From positions 1 to 64,000 of the forward strand of contig DAIDHC010000010.1 in the NCBI GenBank assembly GCA_027452065.1: a stretch of DNA of 64,000 nucleotides, given 5' to 3'. This document shows positions 26,946 through 35,954 of this stretch, piece by piece (position 1 is the stretch's first letter; every line of letters begins with the position of its first letter). Source of the stretch: Bryobacterales bacterium. GTDB taxonomy: Bacteria; Acidobacteriota; Terriglobia; Bryobacterales; Bryobacteraceae. Made by a program: the position numbers and the translations under genes. The notes under the pieces are model-generated. The model saw only the letters and a program-made list of their open reading frames with translations. It was not told the origin of the DNA and made no database searches.

Positions 26946-26974
26946 AGTTTGCCTGGACGGCGAGACATTGTCAA
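26946..26974 (-). promoter_or_regulatory. probable promoter of the TonB/molybdoenzyme/TPR operon
   Basis: On the minus strand TTGACA (26974-26969) is followed by 17 bases and CAAACT (26951-26946), a full -35 with a weak -10. It is 30 bases upstream of the ATG. Confidence 0.45.
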
Positions 26975-27218
26975 GGGTTTTGAGAGAACTTTCCCGGTTC
27001 CATGATATTTCTTTCCTGTCAGGCCGGAAATTCTACGACTTGAAGCCAGAAAATCGTCTCTGCGAGACCTGCCTTCCCTCGCCCAACAGCCTGCCCGGGA
27101 GTCGCAGTGAAATGCAACGCCCGTCAGCGGTTTTGATGATAAACTGCCCTGCGCCGCTCGGTCCTCCGAGTGCAAACAGTAACCGGAATCAATCTGGAAA
27201 ATTCTCGATTGTGAAAGG

Positions 27219-27251
27219 TTTCTTGACTCCGGGAAACAAACATGGTTGACT
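27219..27251 (+). promoter_or_regulatory. TTTCTTGAC promoter motif, copy 1
   Basis: TTTCTTGAC at 27219-27227 supplies a -35 (TTGACT). After 17 bases comes TTGACT as a possible weak -10. The arrangement, including an inner GAAACA, matches the motif upstream of the paralogous hydrolase at 35840, so it is likely a shared, activator-dependent promoter. If this is correct, the TTG start in the ORF track lies within the -10 and cannot be used. Confidence 0.5.
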
Positions 27252-27272
27252 GCTAAAGGGATCACGTCACGA

Positions 27273-29468
27273 GTGCTGCGTCGCGCCAAACCGAATCCTG
27301 AAGGTGCTCAGTCGGCTCGCGGCCTCGCGACCCTGCTGACAAGGCGCCAGGCGTTCGTCCTGCCCGCCCTCGGGTATGCTCAGACTCGGTTCCCGGGCGT
27401 CGGCTATCGAAACTATCCGGCCTGTCTGCCCGCCTATCTGGCTGAACTTGCGGCCGCGGCGCGGGAAAAGCGCGACGGCCAACTCGCACGGCTGACTTCG
27501 AGGGAAGCAATCGCCCAAAGACAGTCCTGGGCCCGGAGGACGCTCATCGACCTCATCGGTGGACTTCCCGAGCGCACCGCGCTCAACGCCCGAACGCTCG
27601 GCTCGTTGGATCGGGAACAGTACCGCGTCGAAAAGGTCGTTTATGAGAGCCGCCCGGGCTTCCGCGTTTCGGCGAATCTTTACGTTCCCAAGCACGGACA
27701 CGCTCCGTACCCGGGCGTCTTGTTCCAGCTCGGACACGGTCTGAACGGAAAGGCCTACGCCAGCTATCAGGCGGCCTGCCAGGGCCTGGTGCAACTGGGA
27801 TTCGTGGTGTTGTCCTTCGATCCGATGGGCCAGGGCGAGAGAATCTACTACCCGGAACCGGATGGCCTGCACTCCCGGCTGCGCGATGCCGATCTGGAGC
27901 ACACGGTCCCAGGCCGCCAGATGGTTCTCGTCGGGACAACCTGCACGCAGTTTCAGTTGTGGGATGCGATCCGCAGTCTGGATTATCTGGCTGGGCACCC
28001 ACTGGTGAATCCGCGGCGGCTGGCCTCCGCCGGACAATCCGGAGGCGCGACTCTCACCATGTTGCTTGCCGCGGTGGAAGATCGGCTCCATTGCGCCGCC
28101 GAGTTCAGCGGCAACACCGAGAACGTGGCCTGTCCGGATTTCCTTCCGCCCGGAGCCGTCGATGACGCCGAGCAGAACCTGCTGGGTTCGGGACCAGCGG
28201 GCTTCGATCGCTGGGATCTGTTTTATCCTTTCGCTCCGAAACCAATGTTGATTTCGATCAGCGACAAGGACAGTTTCGGAACATATTCGCCGAATTACGT
28301 GAAGGATTCGTGGCGTGAGTACCAGCGTCTGGTGGCCGTCTACCGCGCCCTGGGCGCTGCCGGCAACCTGGCCTGGACGGAGACGCCGCTGCCACACGGG
28401 CTGTCCTATGACAGCCGCCTGCAGCTTTACAACTGGCTCCGCCTTCATCTGCTGGGTCAGACGGAGCCGATTCAGCAGGAGCCGCCCATCGTCCTCGAGG
28501 CCGAGGAACAACTCTTCGTCTCCGATAGCGGGAATCTGGTCCGGTCGTTCGGCGGCGAGACTCCGTTCACCTTGACACGAAAACTCGCCGTGGAGCGGAA
28601 AAGCCCGGCTCGTCCCGTTCCCCTGGAACAGCTATTGAAGCTCGATCGGCCGCGCCGCGAGCCGGCTTCCGTCCTGCGGCGCGTGAACTCAGCGGGCCAA
28701 ATCAGCATCGAGGCGCTCGACATTCCGTCGGCGCTCTCGGTCGGGTTGCCGGCGTGGTTATTTCGAGGCCCCGAATCGAGGCCGGACGCCCCCGTTGTTC
28801 TGGTTCTGAATCCGCGCGGCCGCAACGCGGCCTGGCATGAAGGGGAACTCTGTCAGGCGCTGGCCGGGCGCGGGTTCATCGTGTGCGCGGCCGACGTGAG
28901 AGGCATCGGAGATCTGACTCCGCAGGTCAGCCCGGGAGCCCCGGGATACGCGATCTCGCATGAACGGGAAGAAGACTACGCATGGTCGTCGCTGATTCTC
29001 GGGCGCCCTCTGGCGGGCCAGCGGGTGACGGACATTCTCGCCGTCGTCGGTGCGCTTCGGAAGATGACGGGCGCCTCGCGCCCTGTGGCCATCGCGGCCT
29101 TGGGTGCATTGACGGTGCCGGCGCTTTTTTCCGCCGCCGTCGATCCCTCCATTGCCTCGCTGTACCTGGCCGGCGGGTTGGCTTCGTTTCGCAGCGTGGT
29201 CGATGACATGGATTATGAGCACCCCTTCGCGAATTTTGTGCCGCGGCTTCTGGCTCATACCGACCTGCCGAAAATTGTAGAAGAGCTCGTCCCGCGCCGG
29301 GTTCTCATTGCCGGCCCCATAGACGGCCGGGGTGCGACAATAGCCGGGGAGAACGCCCGGGAAATCTACCGGGCGGCGCTGGCCCACGGGCACCTCATCA
29401 TCCACGAGACGGCCCGCTGGAGTGACCAGGCCTTGACGGATTGGCTGGCTCAACCAAAGCAGGCCTGA
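27273..29468 (+). CDS. two-domain alpha/beta hydrolase (acetyl xylan esterase-like), paralogue 1
   Basis: A protein of about 731 residues from the GTG at 27273; the track's TTG at 27246 falls in the likely promoter. The first domain is an active alpha/beta hydrolase: FDPMGQGERI, nucleophile Ser in GQSGG, acid in DKDSFGTYS and His in LPHGLSYDS. The second domain repeats the fold (CAADVRGIGDLTPQ, YAWSSLILGRPLAGQRVTD), but its nucleophile region reads AALGALTVPALF with no Ser-containing elbow, so it is probably structural or binding. The paralogue at 33693-35840 has the same plan. Relatives deacetylate or cleave esters of plant polysaccharides. The N-terminus is uncertain; LTRRQAFVLPALGYA may be part of an export signal. 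Confidence 0.78.
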   Translation: MLRRAKPNPEGAQSARGLATLLTRRQAFVLPALGYAQTRFPGVGYRNYPACLPAYLAELAAAAREKRDGQLARLTSREAIAQRQSWARRTLIDLIGGLPERTALNARTLGSLDREQYRVEKVVYESRPGFRVSANLYVPKHGHAPYPGVLFQLGHGLNGKAYASYQAACQGLVQLGFVVLSFDPMGQGERIYYPEPDGLHSRLRDADLEHTVPGRQMVLVGTTCTQFQLWDAIRSLDYLAGHPLVNPRRLASAGQSGGATLTMLLAAVEDRLHCAAEFSGNTENVACPDFLPPGAVDDAEQNLLGSGPAGFDRWDLFYPFAPKPMLISISDKDSFGTYSPNYVKDSWREYQRLVAVYRALGAAGNLAWTETPLPHGLSYDSRLQLYNWLRLHLLGQTEPIQQEPPIVLEAEEQLFVSDSGNLVRSFGGETPFTLTRKLAVERKSPARPVPLEQLLKLDRPRREPASVLRRVNSAGQISIEALDIPSALSVGLPAWLFRGPESRPDAPVVLVLNPRGRNAAWHEGELCQALAGRGFIVCAADVRGIGDLTPQVSPGAPGYAISHEREEDYAWSSLILGRPLAGQRVTDILAVVGALRKMTGASRPVAIAALGALTVPALFSAAVDPSIASLYLAGGLASFRSVVDDMDYEHPFANFVPRLLAHTDLPKIVEELVPRRVLIAGPIDGRGATIAGENAREIYRAALAHGHLIIHETARWSDQALTDWLAQPKQA

Positions 29469-29485
29469 CAGGATTTTTATCTTAT

Positions 29486-30289
29486 ATGGACGACAACGGA
29501 AAAATGGAACACTACACGTATGGCAAAGCCTCCGTTCAGGTTTTTGCCAATGCCGATGCGCTGGGAGAGGCCGCGGCGAAAGAGGCGGCTCAAATCATTG
29601 CCGCCGCAATTGCCCGGAACGGACGGGCGAGGATCATTGTTGCCACCGGCAATTCCCAACTGGCTCTCGTCGGCGCCCTCGTGCGGCGGACCGATGTCGA
29701 CTGGAAATCGGTGGACTTGTTCCATATGGATGAGTACGTCGGAATTTCTCGGGATCATCCCTCCAGCTTTCGTTACTGGATCCGAACGCGGCTGGCCGAG
29801 AAGGTTCATCCGCGCCGTGTGCACTACATCGAGGGCGACGCCGCCGACGTCGAGGCGGAAATCGCACGCTACGCCGGCCTGCTCACCGCCGAGGCCAACG
29901 ATCTGGCGTTTGTGGGCTTTGGCGAGAACGGGCACATCGCCTTCAATGATCCGCCGGTCGCCGATTTTGAGGACCCGGCTATGGTGAAGCGAGTGACGCT
30001 CGACGAGGCCTGCCGCCGGCAGCAGGCCGGCGAAGGCCACTTCCCCACCATCGCCTCCGTTCCCCGCGAGGCGATCACGTTGACCTGCCCGGGACTGTTC
30101 CGCGCCGCCACCTGGGTATGCTCGGTGCCCGAGGCGCGAAAGGCCGAGGCGGTGTTCAATGCCCTGGAGGGACCAATCACCAGCGCTTGCCCGGCCTCGC
30201 TGGTTCGCCGCCACCCGCACGCTTCGGTTTATTTAGACACCGGATCGGCCGGGCTTTTGCCGGCGTTCGCTTCCGGTAAGGTGGGGTGA
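29486..30289 (+). CDS. NagB-family glucosamine-6-phosphate deaminase-like protein with an altered active site
   Basis: A 267-residue protein from the ATG at 29486. Family segments are VATGNSQLALVGAL, VDLFHMDEYVG (the Asp acting as base in NagB) and FVGFGENGHIAFNDPP. In E. coli NagB the last reads NDGHIAFNEP, so here the catalytic-triad Asp is Asn and the Glu is Asp, while the His is kept. I recall this variant from a NagB subfamily in several phyla, so it is probably not a mutation, but the substrate may differ from glucosamine-6-phosphate. It lies 7 bases before a LacI regulator gene and 17 after the hydrolase, likely one transcript. Confidence 0.75.
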   Translation: MDDNGKMEHYTYGKASVQVFANADALGEAAAKEAAQIIAAAIARNGRARIIVATGNSQLALVGALVRRTDVDWKSVDLFHMDEYVGISRDHPSSFRYWIRTRLAEKVHPRRVHYIEGDAADVEAEIARYAGLLTAEANDLAFVGFGENGHIAFNDPPVADFEDPAMVKRVTLDEACRRQQAGEGHFPTIASVPREAITLTCPGLFRAATWVCSVPEARKAEAVFNALEGPITSACPASLVRRHPHASVYLDTGSAGLLPAFASGKVG

Positions 30290-30296
30290 TGTTGCC

Positions 30297-31382
30297 ATGG
30301 CCGACAAGGTGAGAAAAAAGCCCTCCTTCCAGAACGTCGCCACGCTGGCGGGCGTCAGCATGGCCACCGTGTCGCGGGTGGCGCGCGGGCAGATGAACGT
30401 CGATCCCGCGATTCGCGCGCGCGTTCGCAAGGCGGCTGCCGAGTTGGGACTCAACCTGGAGGAGAGGCGGAAAGAAAAATCCACCATCATCGCCTTCATG
30501 CTGTCTAACCGCGACCTGCTCCACAGTTTTCAGGCGCGCGTTTTGCTCGGGGCCGAGGCATATTGCGCCTCTCAGAATCTCGAGCTCCTGTTCATGTCGC
30601 ACCGCTATTCCCCGACCGTGCCTCCCAACGAAATTCATCTTCCCCAGATCCTGAGCCAGCGGACGATCGTGCGGGCGGTGATTCTGGGCGGCACCAACTC
30701 GGCCAACATGCTGGCCGCGCTGCGCGAGCGGGAAATCCCCTTTGCCGTTCTCGGCAACAACGTGTTCGGCCAGTGGTCGCCTGCCGAATACGACGCTGTC
30801 TATTCCGACGACGTGCAGGGCGCTTTCGATCTCACCTCCCAGCTCATCGCCGACGGCCACCGCGATATCTGGTTTATCGGAGACACGGAGTTTCCCTGGT
30901 ACGCGCGTTGCGCGCAGGGCTATCGCGACCGGATGCTTCACTCCGGCCTTCAACCCCGCCTGAGCGAGCTTCATTCGCAGGACCGGGATCTTGGCTATCT
31001 GGCGATGCGGTCAATCCTCTCCCGGCGCGAGCCGGTCACGGCGGTCTTCGCCGGTTCCGACCAGATCGCACGGGGCGTTTACGAAGTGTTGCGGCAATCG
31101 GGACTCAGCGTGCCGGATGACATCTGCGTGGCCGGCTTCAACGACAGCGAGGCGATGCTGATGGACCCTCCGCTGACCAGCGTGGCCGAATTTCCGGAAG
31201 AGCTCGGAAGATATCTCGCCGAGTTTGTCTTCAAGCGCGTACGCGAGCCGGATCTGCCGCCCCAGCAGATCACCATCCCCACCAAAGTGATTGTTCGCGG
31301 ATCGACGCGCCTGGTCGCACCTCGCCTACAGGAGTCGGAGGGGCCGGGCGCCTCCGTTCGTACCGGAATCAATGAAAGTTGA
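30297..31382 (+). CDS. LacI-family transcriptional regulator (second copy)
   Basis: A 361-residue regulator with helix-turn-helix NVATLAGVSMATVSRVARG at residues about 13-31 and a sugar-binding-protein-like effector domain. It is a paralogue of the first LacI copy, sharing LSNR-LL and IWFIGDT--PWY. It is co-oriented with the NagB-like gene and the following DUF6807 and MFS genes, so local control of this group is likely. No clear palindrome was seen directly upstream of the NagB-like gene; the TTTCTTGAC promoters nearby are possible targets. Confidence 0.9.
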   Translation: MADKVRKKPSFQNVATLAGVSMATVSRVARGQMNVDPAIRARVRKAAAELGLNLEERRKEKSTIIAFMLSNRDLLHSFQARVLLGAEAYCASQNLELLFMSHRYSPTVPPNEIHLPQILSQRTIVRAVILGGTNSANMLAALREREIPFAVLGNNVFGQWSPAEYDAVYSDDVQGAFDLTSQLIADGHRDIWFIGDTEFPWYARCAQGYRDRMLHSGLQPRLSELHSQDRDLGYLAMRSILSRREPVTAVFAGSDQIARGVYEVLRQSGLSVPDDICVAGFNDSEAMLMDPPLTSVAEFPEELGRYLAEFVFKRVREPDLPPQQITIPTKVIVRGSTRLVAPRLQESEGPGASVRTGINES

Positions 31383-31424
31383 GCCGGCTGGATCCGGCGA
31401 TTATCAACCAGGAGAACGGTATTC

Positions 31425-32429
31425 ATGCACTCGATTTTTCTCAAAAACAGGATGGGGAATCTGGGGCGCCTTGCCGGCGCGGCTTGTCTGTGTTCGGCGC
31501 TCGGGGCCGGTCCGGTTCAATTGCATCGCGGCACGGACCGCATTGACGTATCGGTGGATGGGAAGCCCTTCACGACGTACATTTATGGCCCCGCGACCGC
31601 GAAGCCTTACCTGATGCCGCTGCGTACTGCGAGCGGCGTGATCGTCACCAGAAATTTCCCGATCGGCAACGACGCCTCTACCGAGAGCCCCAGGACACCC
31701 GGCTTCGAACCGCACCAGCGCCCGCTCTATTTCGCTCATGGAAACGTCGACGGCCTGGATTTCTGGGAAGAGCCGGTGTTCGACAAATACTACACTGACC
31801 ACGGACACCAGGCCTATGGCCTCATGGTGCTCGACAAAATCGAAGAGGTCAAGGAATCAGGAGACGCGGGAGTCATCCGGGCGCGGTTTCGCCTGGAGGA
31901 TCCGAGCGGCCGCACCATTGCCGAGGAGATTCAAAGTTATCGCTTCCAGGGGACGGCCGGCACTCGAATCGTCGACTGCGAGTTCACCATTCATGCCACC
32001 AACGGGCCGGTTGTTTTCGGAGACACGAAAGAGGGAACGTTCGGCATTCGCCTGGCGCCGGAATTGAGCGCGCCCCACGACCACATGACCAATTCCAACG
32101 GCGCGCAAGGGGAAAAGGCGATCTGGGGCAAACCGGCCAACTGGGTGAATTATTCCGGCACCATCGGCGGGAAGCCCTTGGGCATTGCCGTCTTCGACCA
32201 TCCAACGAGTTTTCACCACCCCACCACCTGGCATGCCCGCGCCTACGGATTGTTCGCCGCAAATCCGTTCGGACTTCGCGAATTCAGCAAAGACCCGAAC
32301 AAGGACGGAAGCTGGACGGTGCCCGAGGGCGAGTCGCTGAAGTTCCGCTACCGGGTCCTGATCTACGATGGCTCCTTTGACCCCTCGCGGATCGAAAAAG
32401 ATTACCAGCAATATGCCGCTACCAACTGA
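31425..32429 (+). CDS. DUF6807 (PmoA-like) protein
   Basis: A 334-residue protein with AGGAGA ten bases before the ATG and a likely signal peptide (LAGAACLCSALGAGPVQ). The family hallmark is present as HQRPLYFAHGNVDGLDFWEEP, followed by HGHQ-like and GDTKEGTFGIRLAPEL segments. The family is named after a methane-oxygenase-like annotation that is almost certainly misleading; members occur widely in polysaccharide loci of Acidobacteria, Planctomycetes and Bacteroidetes, and their activity is not established to my knowledge. Here it is directly followed by a sugar-acid transporter. Confidence 0.8.
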   Translation: MHSIFLKNRMGNLGRLAGAACLCSALGAGPVQLHRGTDRIDVSVDGKPFTTYIYGPATAKPYLMPLRTASGVIVTRNFPIGNDASTESPRTPGFEPHQRPLYFAHGNVDGLDFWEEPVFDKYYTDHGHQAYGLMVLDKIEEVKESGDAGVIRARFRLEDPSGRTIAEEIQSYRFQGTAGTRIVDCEFTIHATNGPVVFGDTKEGTFGIRLAPELSAPHDHMTNSNGAQGEKAIWGKPANWVNYSGTIGGKPLGIAVFDHPTSFHHPTTWHARAYGLFAANPFGLREFSKDPNKDGSWTVPEGESLKFRYRVLIYDGSFDPSRIEKDYQQYAATN

Positions 32430-33675
32430 GGTGTCCGCCCCGCCGGTCGCCTCGTTGCTGGTTCGCCGCCGATGGTGGATCGTCTGGACGCTGTTTGGCT
32501 CGACGCTGATCAACTATGTCAATCGCCAGACGCTGTCCGTGCTGGCGCCGGTCATTTCGAAGGACCTGCATCTGTCGCACAGCGCGCTGTCGCAGATTTT
32601 CGGTTCGTTTCAACTCTCCTACGGCATCACCTGGCTGTTGGGCGGCATGTTCCTCGACCTGGTCGGCACCCGATTCGGTCTCTCCTTCGCCGTGATCTGG
32701 TGGTCCCTCGTCAGCGGTTTGACCAGCTTCGTCAACTCCGCCGCTTCCTTCAGCGCGCTCCGATTTCTGCTCGGCATCGGCGAGGCGTTCAACTGGCCCG
32801 GCGCCAGCAAGGCCGTGGCTGAGTGTTTTCCTCCCCAGGAGCGTAGCCTTGCCGTGGCGATTTTTGACAGCGGATCAAGCGTGGGCGGTGCACTGGCCGC
32901 GCTCTGCATTCCCTTCATCTCCATCCGCTTCGGATGGCGGGCGGCGTTCGTGTTCTCCGGGTTGCTCGGCATTGTTTGGCTGGCCGTATGGCTTGCCGTA
33001 TACCCCCGTAACAGCGCCGCTGCCGCACGGCCCGAGGGATTTGTGCGGACCTACTTCCGCGGCTGGGGTCCGCTCTGCAAGCGACCCGAGACGTGGGCCA
33101 TCGTCATCGGACGTTCGTTAAGCGATCCGGTCTGGTGGTTCTACGTGTTCTGGCTGCCGCAGTATCTCAGCGACGCCCGCGGATTCAGCCTGAAGCAGAT
33201 CGCTTTCTTCGCCTGGATCCCTTTCATCGCCGCCGATCTGGGCAACTTCGCCGGCGGCCTGGGCTCCCGGGCGCTGGTGGCGAGAGGAATGCCGGTGTTG
33301 CGCGCCCGCAAGCTGGTCTGCGTAGCCAGCGCCATCCCCATGCTGTCGGCCATTCCCGCCTCGCTCGCCGCCACTCCCTTTGCTGCGCTGGCCCTCATTT
33401 GTGTCGCGTTATTCGGATTCGCCAGTTTCTCGACCATGGCGCTTACGCTGCCCTCGGATTTGTTTTCCCCCGACGTGGTCGCTTCGATCACCGGCCTGAG
33501 TGGTTTGGGAGCCGGTCTTGCGGGGACTGCGTTCACTCTCGTGGTCGGCCGGCTTGTGGACCGGTTCTCGTATACTCCGGCGTTCTTCGTGGCCGCTCTT
33601 TTGCCCGTGTTCGCGACGGCGGCGATCCTGTTTCTGATCCGCCCGGGAACCGAACCGGTCCCTTACACGGCGTAG
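32413..33675 (+). CDS. MFS transporter, hexuronate/anion:cation symporter type
   Basis: A 420-residue membrane protein with twelve predicted helices. The start at 32413 overlaps the previous gene by 17 bases; the track's start 45 bases earlier adds a charged non-membrane tail. LINYVNRQTLSVLAPVISKDLHLS is the classic first-helix segment of the ACS family (ExuT-like), and GIGEAFNWPGASKAVAECFPPQERSLA matches its conserved loop. Uptake of hexuronates or aldonates is the expected role, which fits a pectin or rhamnogalacturonan diet. Confidence 0.85.
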   Translation: MPLPTEVSAPPVASLLVRRRWWIVWTLFGSTLINYVNRQTLSVLAPVISKDLHLSHSALSQIFGSFQLSYGITWLLGGMFLDLVGTRFGLSFAVIWWSLVSGLTSFVNSAASFSALRFLLGIGEAFNWPGASKAVAECFPPQERSLAVAIFDSGSSVGGALAALCIPFISIRFGWRAAFVFSGLLGIVWLAVWLAVYPRNSAAAARPEGFVRTYFRGWGPLCKRPETWAIVIGRSLSDPVWWFYVFWLPQYLSDARGFSLKQIAFFAWIPFIAADLGNFAGGLGSRALVARGMPVLRARKLVCVASAIPMLSAIPASLAATPFAALALICVALFGFASFSTMALTLPSDLFSPDVVASITGLSGLGAGLAGTAFTLVVGRLVDRFSYTPAFFVAALLPVFATAAILFLIRPGTEPVPYTA

Positions 33676-33692
33676 ATGCTCTCCGGCTGAGC

Positions 33693-35840
33693 TCAGGCTG
33701 ACAATCGCGAAATCAATTCCTCTGCCGTCCAGCCCGGGCTTTCCAGAATGGACAGCGTGCCCGAGGCGTGCGCTGCCGCGTAAATGCCTTGGAGCTTACC
33801 GGCGGGCACCCGCTCACCCGCCCCGTCCACCGTTCCCGCCATAATCAGGCGGCGCGGAGCAAGGCTCGATGCGATTGCGGGCAGGTCAGTGTGCTTGAGC
33901 AGGTTGGGTACGAAGTTGGCGAACGGGTGATCGTAAATCTCGGTCTCCATCAGGTTTTGAAACGACACCAGACCTCCGGCCAGATACAGGCGCTCAATCT
34001 TCGGCTCGATCGCTGCCGCGAACAGCGCCGGCACGGTGAGCTTACCCGCGGCCGCGAGATACACGGGCCGGCCGGCGGTCACTGGATAGCGGCGCAGAGC
34101 GGCGACCAGCGCGAGGATGTCGACGGCGCGCTGCCCCGCCAGCGGTTTGCCCAGAATCAGAGAACCCCAGGCGAAGTTCTCTTCCTGCTGGTGCCATGCC
34201 GCGTACCCCGCCATGCCCGGGCTGAATTCGGGGGTCGAAACGCCCACGCCGCGGATGTCGGCGGCGCAGATGATGGGCGAATCCTCCGGCAGCACCTGAT
34301 CGACCTCGGGATGAAACCAGAGCCTGGTCGACTCGCTGTCGTCCAGCACGAGCAGCACCGGTTTGTCTCGCGCGGTCTTGTCGGGAACCAGCAGGAACGC
34401 GGGCACCGACACCTCGGGCGCCGAGGCAACTTCCAGAACCTCCACTCGAATGTTGCGGCATCGCGTTTCTCCGATCCGCCGGGCCGTGGCCTTCGCCGGC
34501 AACGAACTCAGTTTCAGTAGCGATTCGATGCGCGCCGGCTCGGAACGAGTCTTCCGCGCTTGAAGGAGCGAGAACGGCGTTTCGCTGCCCAGCGAGCGCA
34601 CCACGCTGCCGGATTCGGTTGCCCACAATGTTTGCTCCGGCTCCGGGCTGACCGGCGGCTCCGCCGTCACCGCCGGCGCACCTGGCTTCAACCACCGTGT
34701 GAACCAGTTGTAGAACAGAAGCCGGCTGTCGTAGGCGAGCGCGTGGGGAAGCGGCGTATCGGCCCAGGAAAGCCGCTCCGGATGACTCAGCCGCTGATAA
34801 ATGGCCTTGAGTTTCTGATATTCCTCCCAGCCGTTGCGAATGTATTGGGACGAGTAGGTGGCCAGAAAGTCCCGATCGCTCGGCAGGATCAGCATGGGTT
34901 TGGGCGCGAAGGGATAGAAAAGATCCCAGCGATCGAACCCCACCGGCCCGGAATCGACGAAGTTCTGCTCGGCGTCGTCGACGGCGCCGGGCGGCAGGAA
35001 TGGTGCGGCGGCAACGTTTTCCGCATTCCCCATACACACCGCCGCTGCCGAGAGCCGTTCGTCGGCCGCCGCCAGCAGCATTGTGAGGGTGCCGCCTCCC
35101 GAATGGCCGACGGAGGCGACTCGCTTGGCATCGACCACCGGCAGCGAAACGAGGTAATCGAGGCTGCGGATCGCGTCCCAAAGCTGAAACCGCGTGGCCG
35201 TTTCGCCGACAAGCAGGAGTTGCTTGCCCGGCGTGGTGTGCTCGGAATCCGGATCCGGCAGGCGGCTTTTCAATCCGGAAGAGTCGGGGTAGTTGATCCG
35301 CTCGCCTTGCCCCATCGGATCGAACGCCAGAACGACGAAGCCCAACTGCGCCAATCCCTGGCAGAAGCGTTGGTAACTGGTGTAGGCTTTGCCTTCCCAA
35401 TAATGTCCGCTCTGAAACAGGACTGCCGGAAACGGCCCACGCCCCGCCTGGGGGATGTATAAATTCGCGGAAACGAACATTTTGGGGCGGCTCTCGTATA
35501 GCACCCGATCCACCCGATAGTTGGATCGCTCAAAGCTCCCGGTTACGCGGGCGCCGAGCGGGCTATCATCGGGCTTGCCTCCGATGAGATTCCAAAGGGT
35601 TTTGCGAGCCCACGCCTGGCGCTCCCCGATCGCGGCCGGCGAGGTAAGCCGGGCAAGCGCTTCGGCCCGCTGCCGTGCCGCGGCCGCCGCAAGCCCGGAA
35701 AGGTAGTCGGGCAGGCAGCGGAAGTAGGGTCTAAACTGAGTTCCCGGGAAGGTGGACCTATCGCTCGCCTCCTGGGGCCTCGCCGCTGTGCCGGAGATCG
35801 CGCAGAGGAGCGCGGATTGGAATAATTCTCGACGTTTCAT
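33693..35840 (-). CDS. two-domain alpha/beta hydrolase (acetyl xylan esterase-like), paralogue 2
   Basis: A 715-residue paralogue of the protein at 27273. A Tat-like leader (MKRRELFQSALLCAISGTAA) is clear here. The first domain has FDPMGQGERINY, nucleophile Ser in GHSGGG, DRDFLATYS and LPHALAYDS. The second domain is again degenerate: VYLAAAGKLTVPALFAAA sits where a nucleophile elbow would be. A perfect inverted repeat and a TTTCTTGAC motif lie upstream. It converges on the MFS gene with 17 bases between the stops. It is likely a periplasmic esterase removing acyl or methyl groups from polysaccharide. Confidence 0.8.
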   Translation of the reverse strand: MKRRELFQSALLCAISGTAARPQEASDRSTFPGTQFRPYFRCLPDYLSGLAAAAARQRAEALARLTSPAAIGERQAWARKTLWNLIGGKPDDSPLGARVTGSFERSNYRVDRVLYESRPKMFVSANLYIPQAGRGPFPAVLFQSGHYWEGKAYTSYQRFCQGLAQLGFVVLAFDPMGQGERINYPDSSGLKSRLPDPDSEHTTPGKQLLLVGETATRFQLWDAIRSLDYLVSLPVVDAKRVASVGHSGGGTLTMLLAAADERLSAAAVCMGNAENVAAAPFLPPGAVDDAEQNFVDSGPVGFDRWDLFYPFAPKPMLILPSDRDFLATYSSQYIRNGWEEYQKLKAIYQRLSHPERLSWADTPLPHALAYDSRLLFYNWFTRWLKPGAPAVTAEPPVSPEPEQTLWATESGSVVRSLGSETPFSLLQARKTRSEPARIESLLKLSSLPAKATARRIGETRCRNIRVEVLEVASAPEVSVPAFLLVPDKTARDKPVLLVLDDSESTRLWFHPEVDQVLPEDSPIICAADIRGVGVSTPEFSPGMAGYAAWHQQEENFAWGSLILGKPLAGQRAVDILALVAALRRYPVTAGRPVYLAAAGKLTVPALFAAAIEPKIERLYLAGGLVSFQNLMETEIYDHPFANFVPNLLKHTDLPAIASSLAPRRLIMAGTVDGAGERVPAGKLQGIYAAAHASGTLSILESPGWTAEELISRLSA

Positions 35841-35876
35841 TTGGTTGAGGCCCGGACTAGAGGATTTTCATATGTA

Positions 35877-35909
35877 GTGAAACATGATCTGTTTCACAGT
35901 GTCAAGAAA
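35877..35909 (-). promoter_or_regulatory. promoter/operator of hydrolase paralogue 2: perfect 8-bp inverted repeat and TTTCTTGAC copy 2
   Basis: GTGAAACA (35877-35884) and TGTTTCAC (35890-35897) are perfect inverted arms around a 5-base centre. On the minus strand TTTCTTGAC (35909-35901) gives a -35 of TTGACA, placing the repeat between -35 and -10 (TTCACT at 18 bases). The start codon is 36 bases downstream. This looks like a binding site for a dimeric regulator. Confidence 0.6.
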
Positions 35910-35954
35910 TATTACTTGAAAGTGACTCATCTGATGCTAGCGGCGACTGATTAC

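Larger units (their letters stand above)
26917..27272 (+). other. divergent intergenic region between TonB receptor and alpha/beta hydrolase
   Basis: About 350 bases without a supported gene. It holds the minus-strand TonB promoter at its left and the TTTCTTGAC-type promoter motif at its right. The central part has short open frames without ribosome sites, and I see nothing else in it. Confidence 0.6.

Noticed and set aside
31425-32429. Methane monooxygenase subunit (PmoA) function
   Set aside because: The family name is historical; the protein has no membrane helices or copper ligands of particulate methane monooxygenase.
33684-33698. Terminator between the MFS gene and hydrolase paralogue 2
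   Set aside because: There is a CTGAGCTCAG palindrome between the convergent genes, but no T-run follows on either strand, so I did not call a terminator.
35877-35897. CRISPR-like repeat
   Set aside because: It is a single inverted repeat with no direct-repeat array; a regulator site is far more likely.
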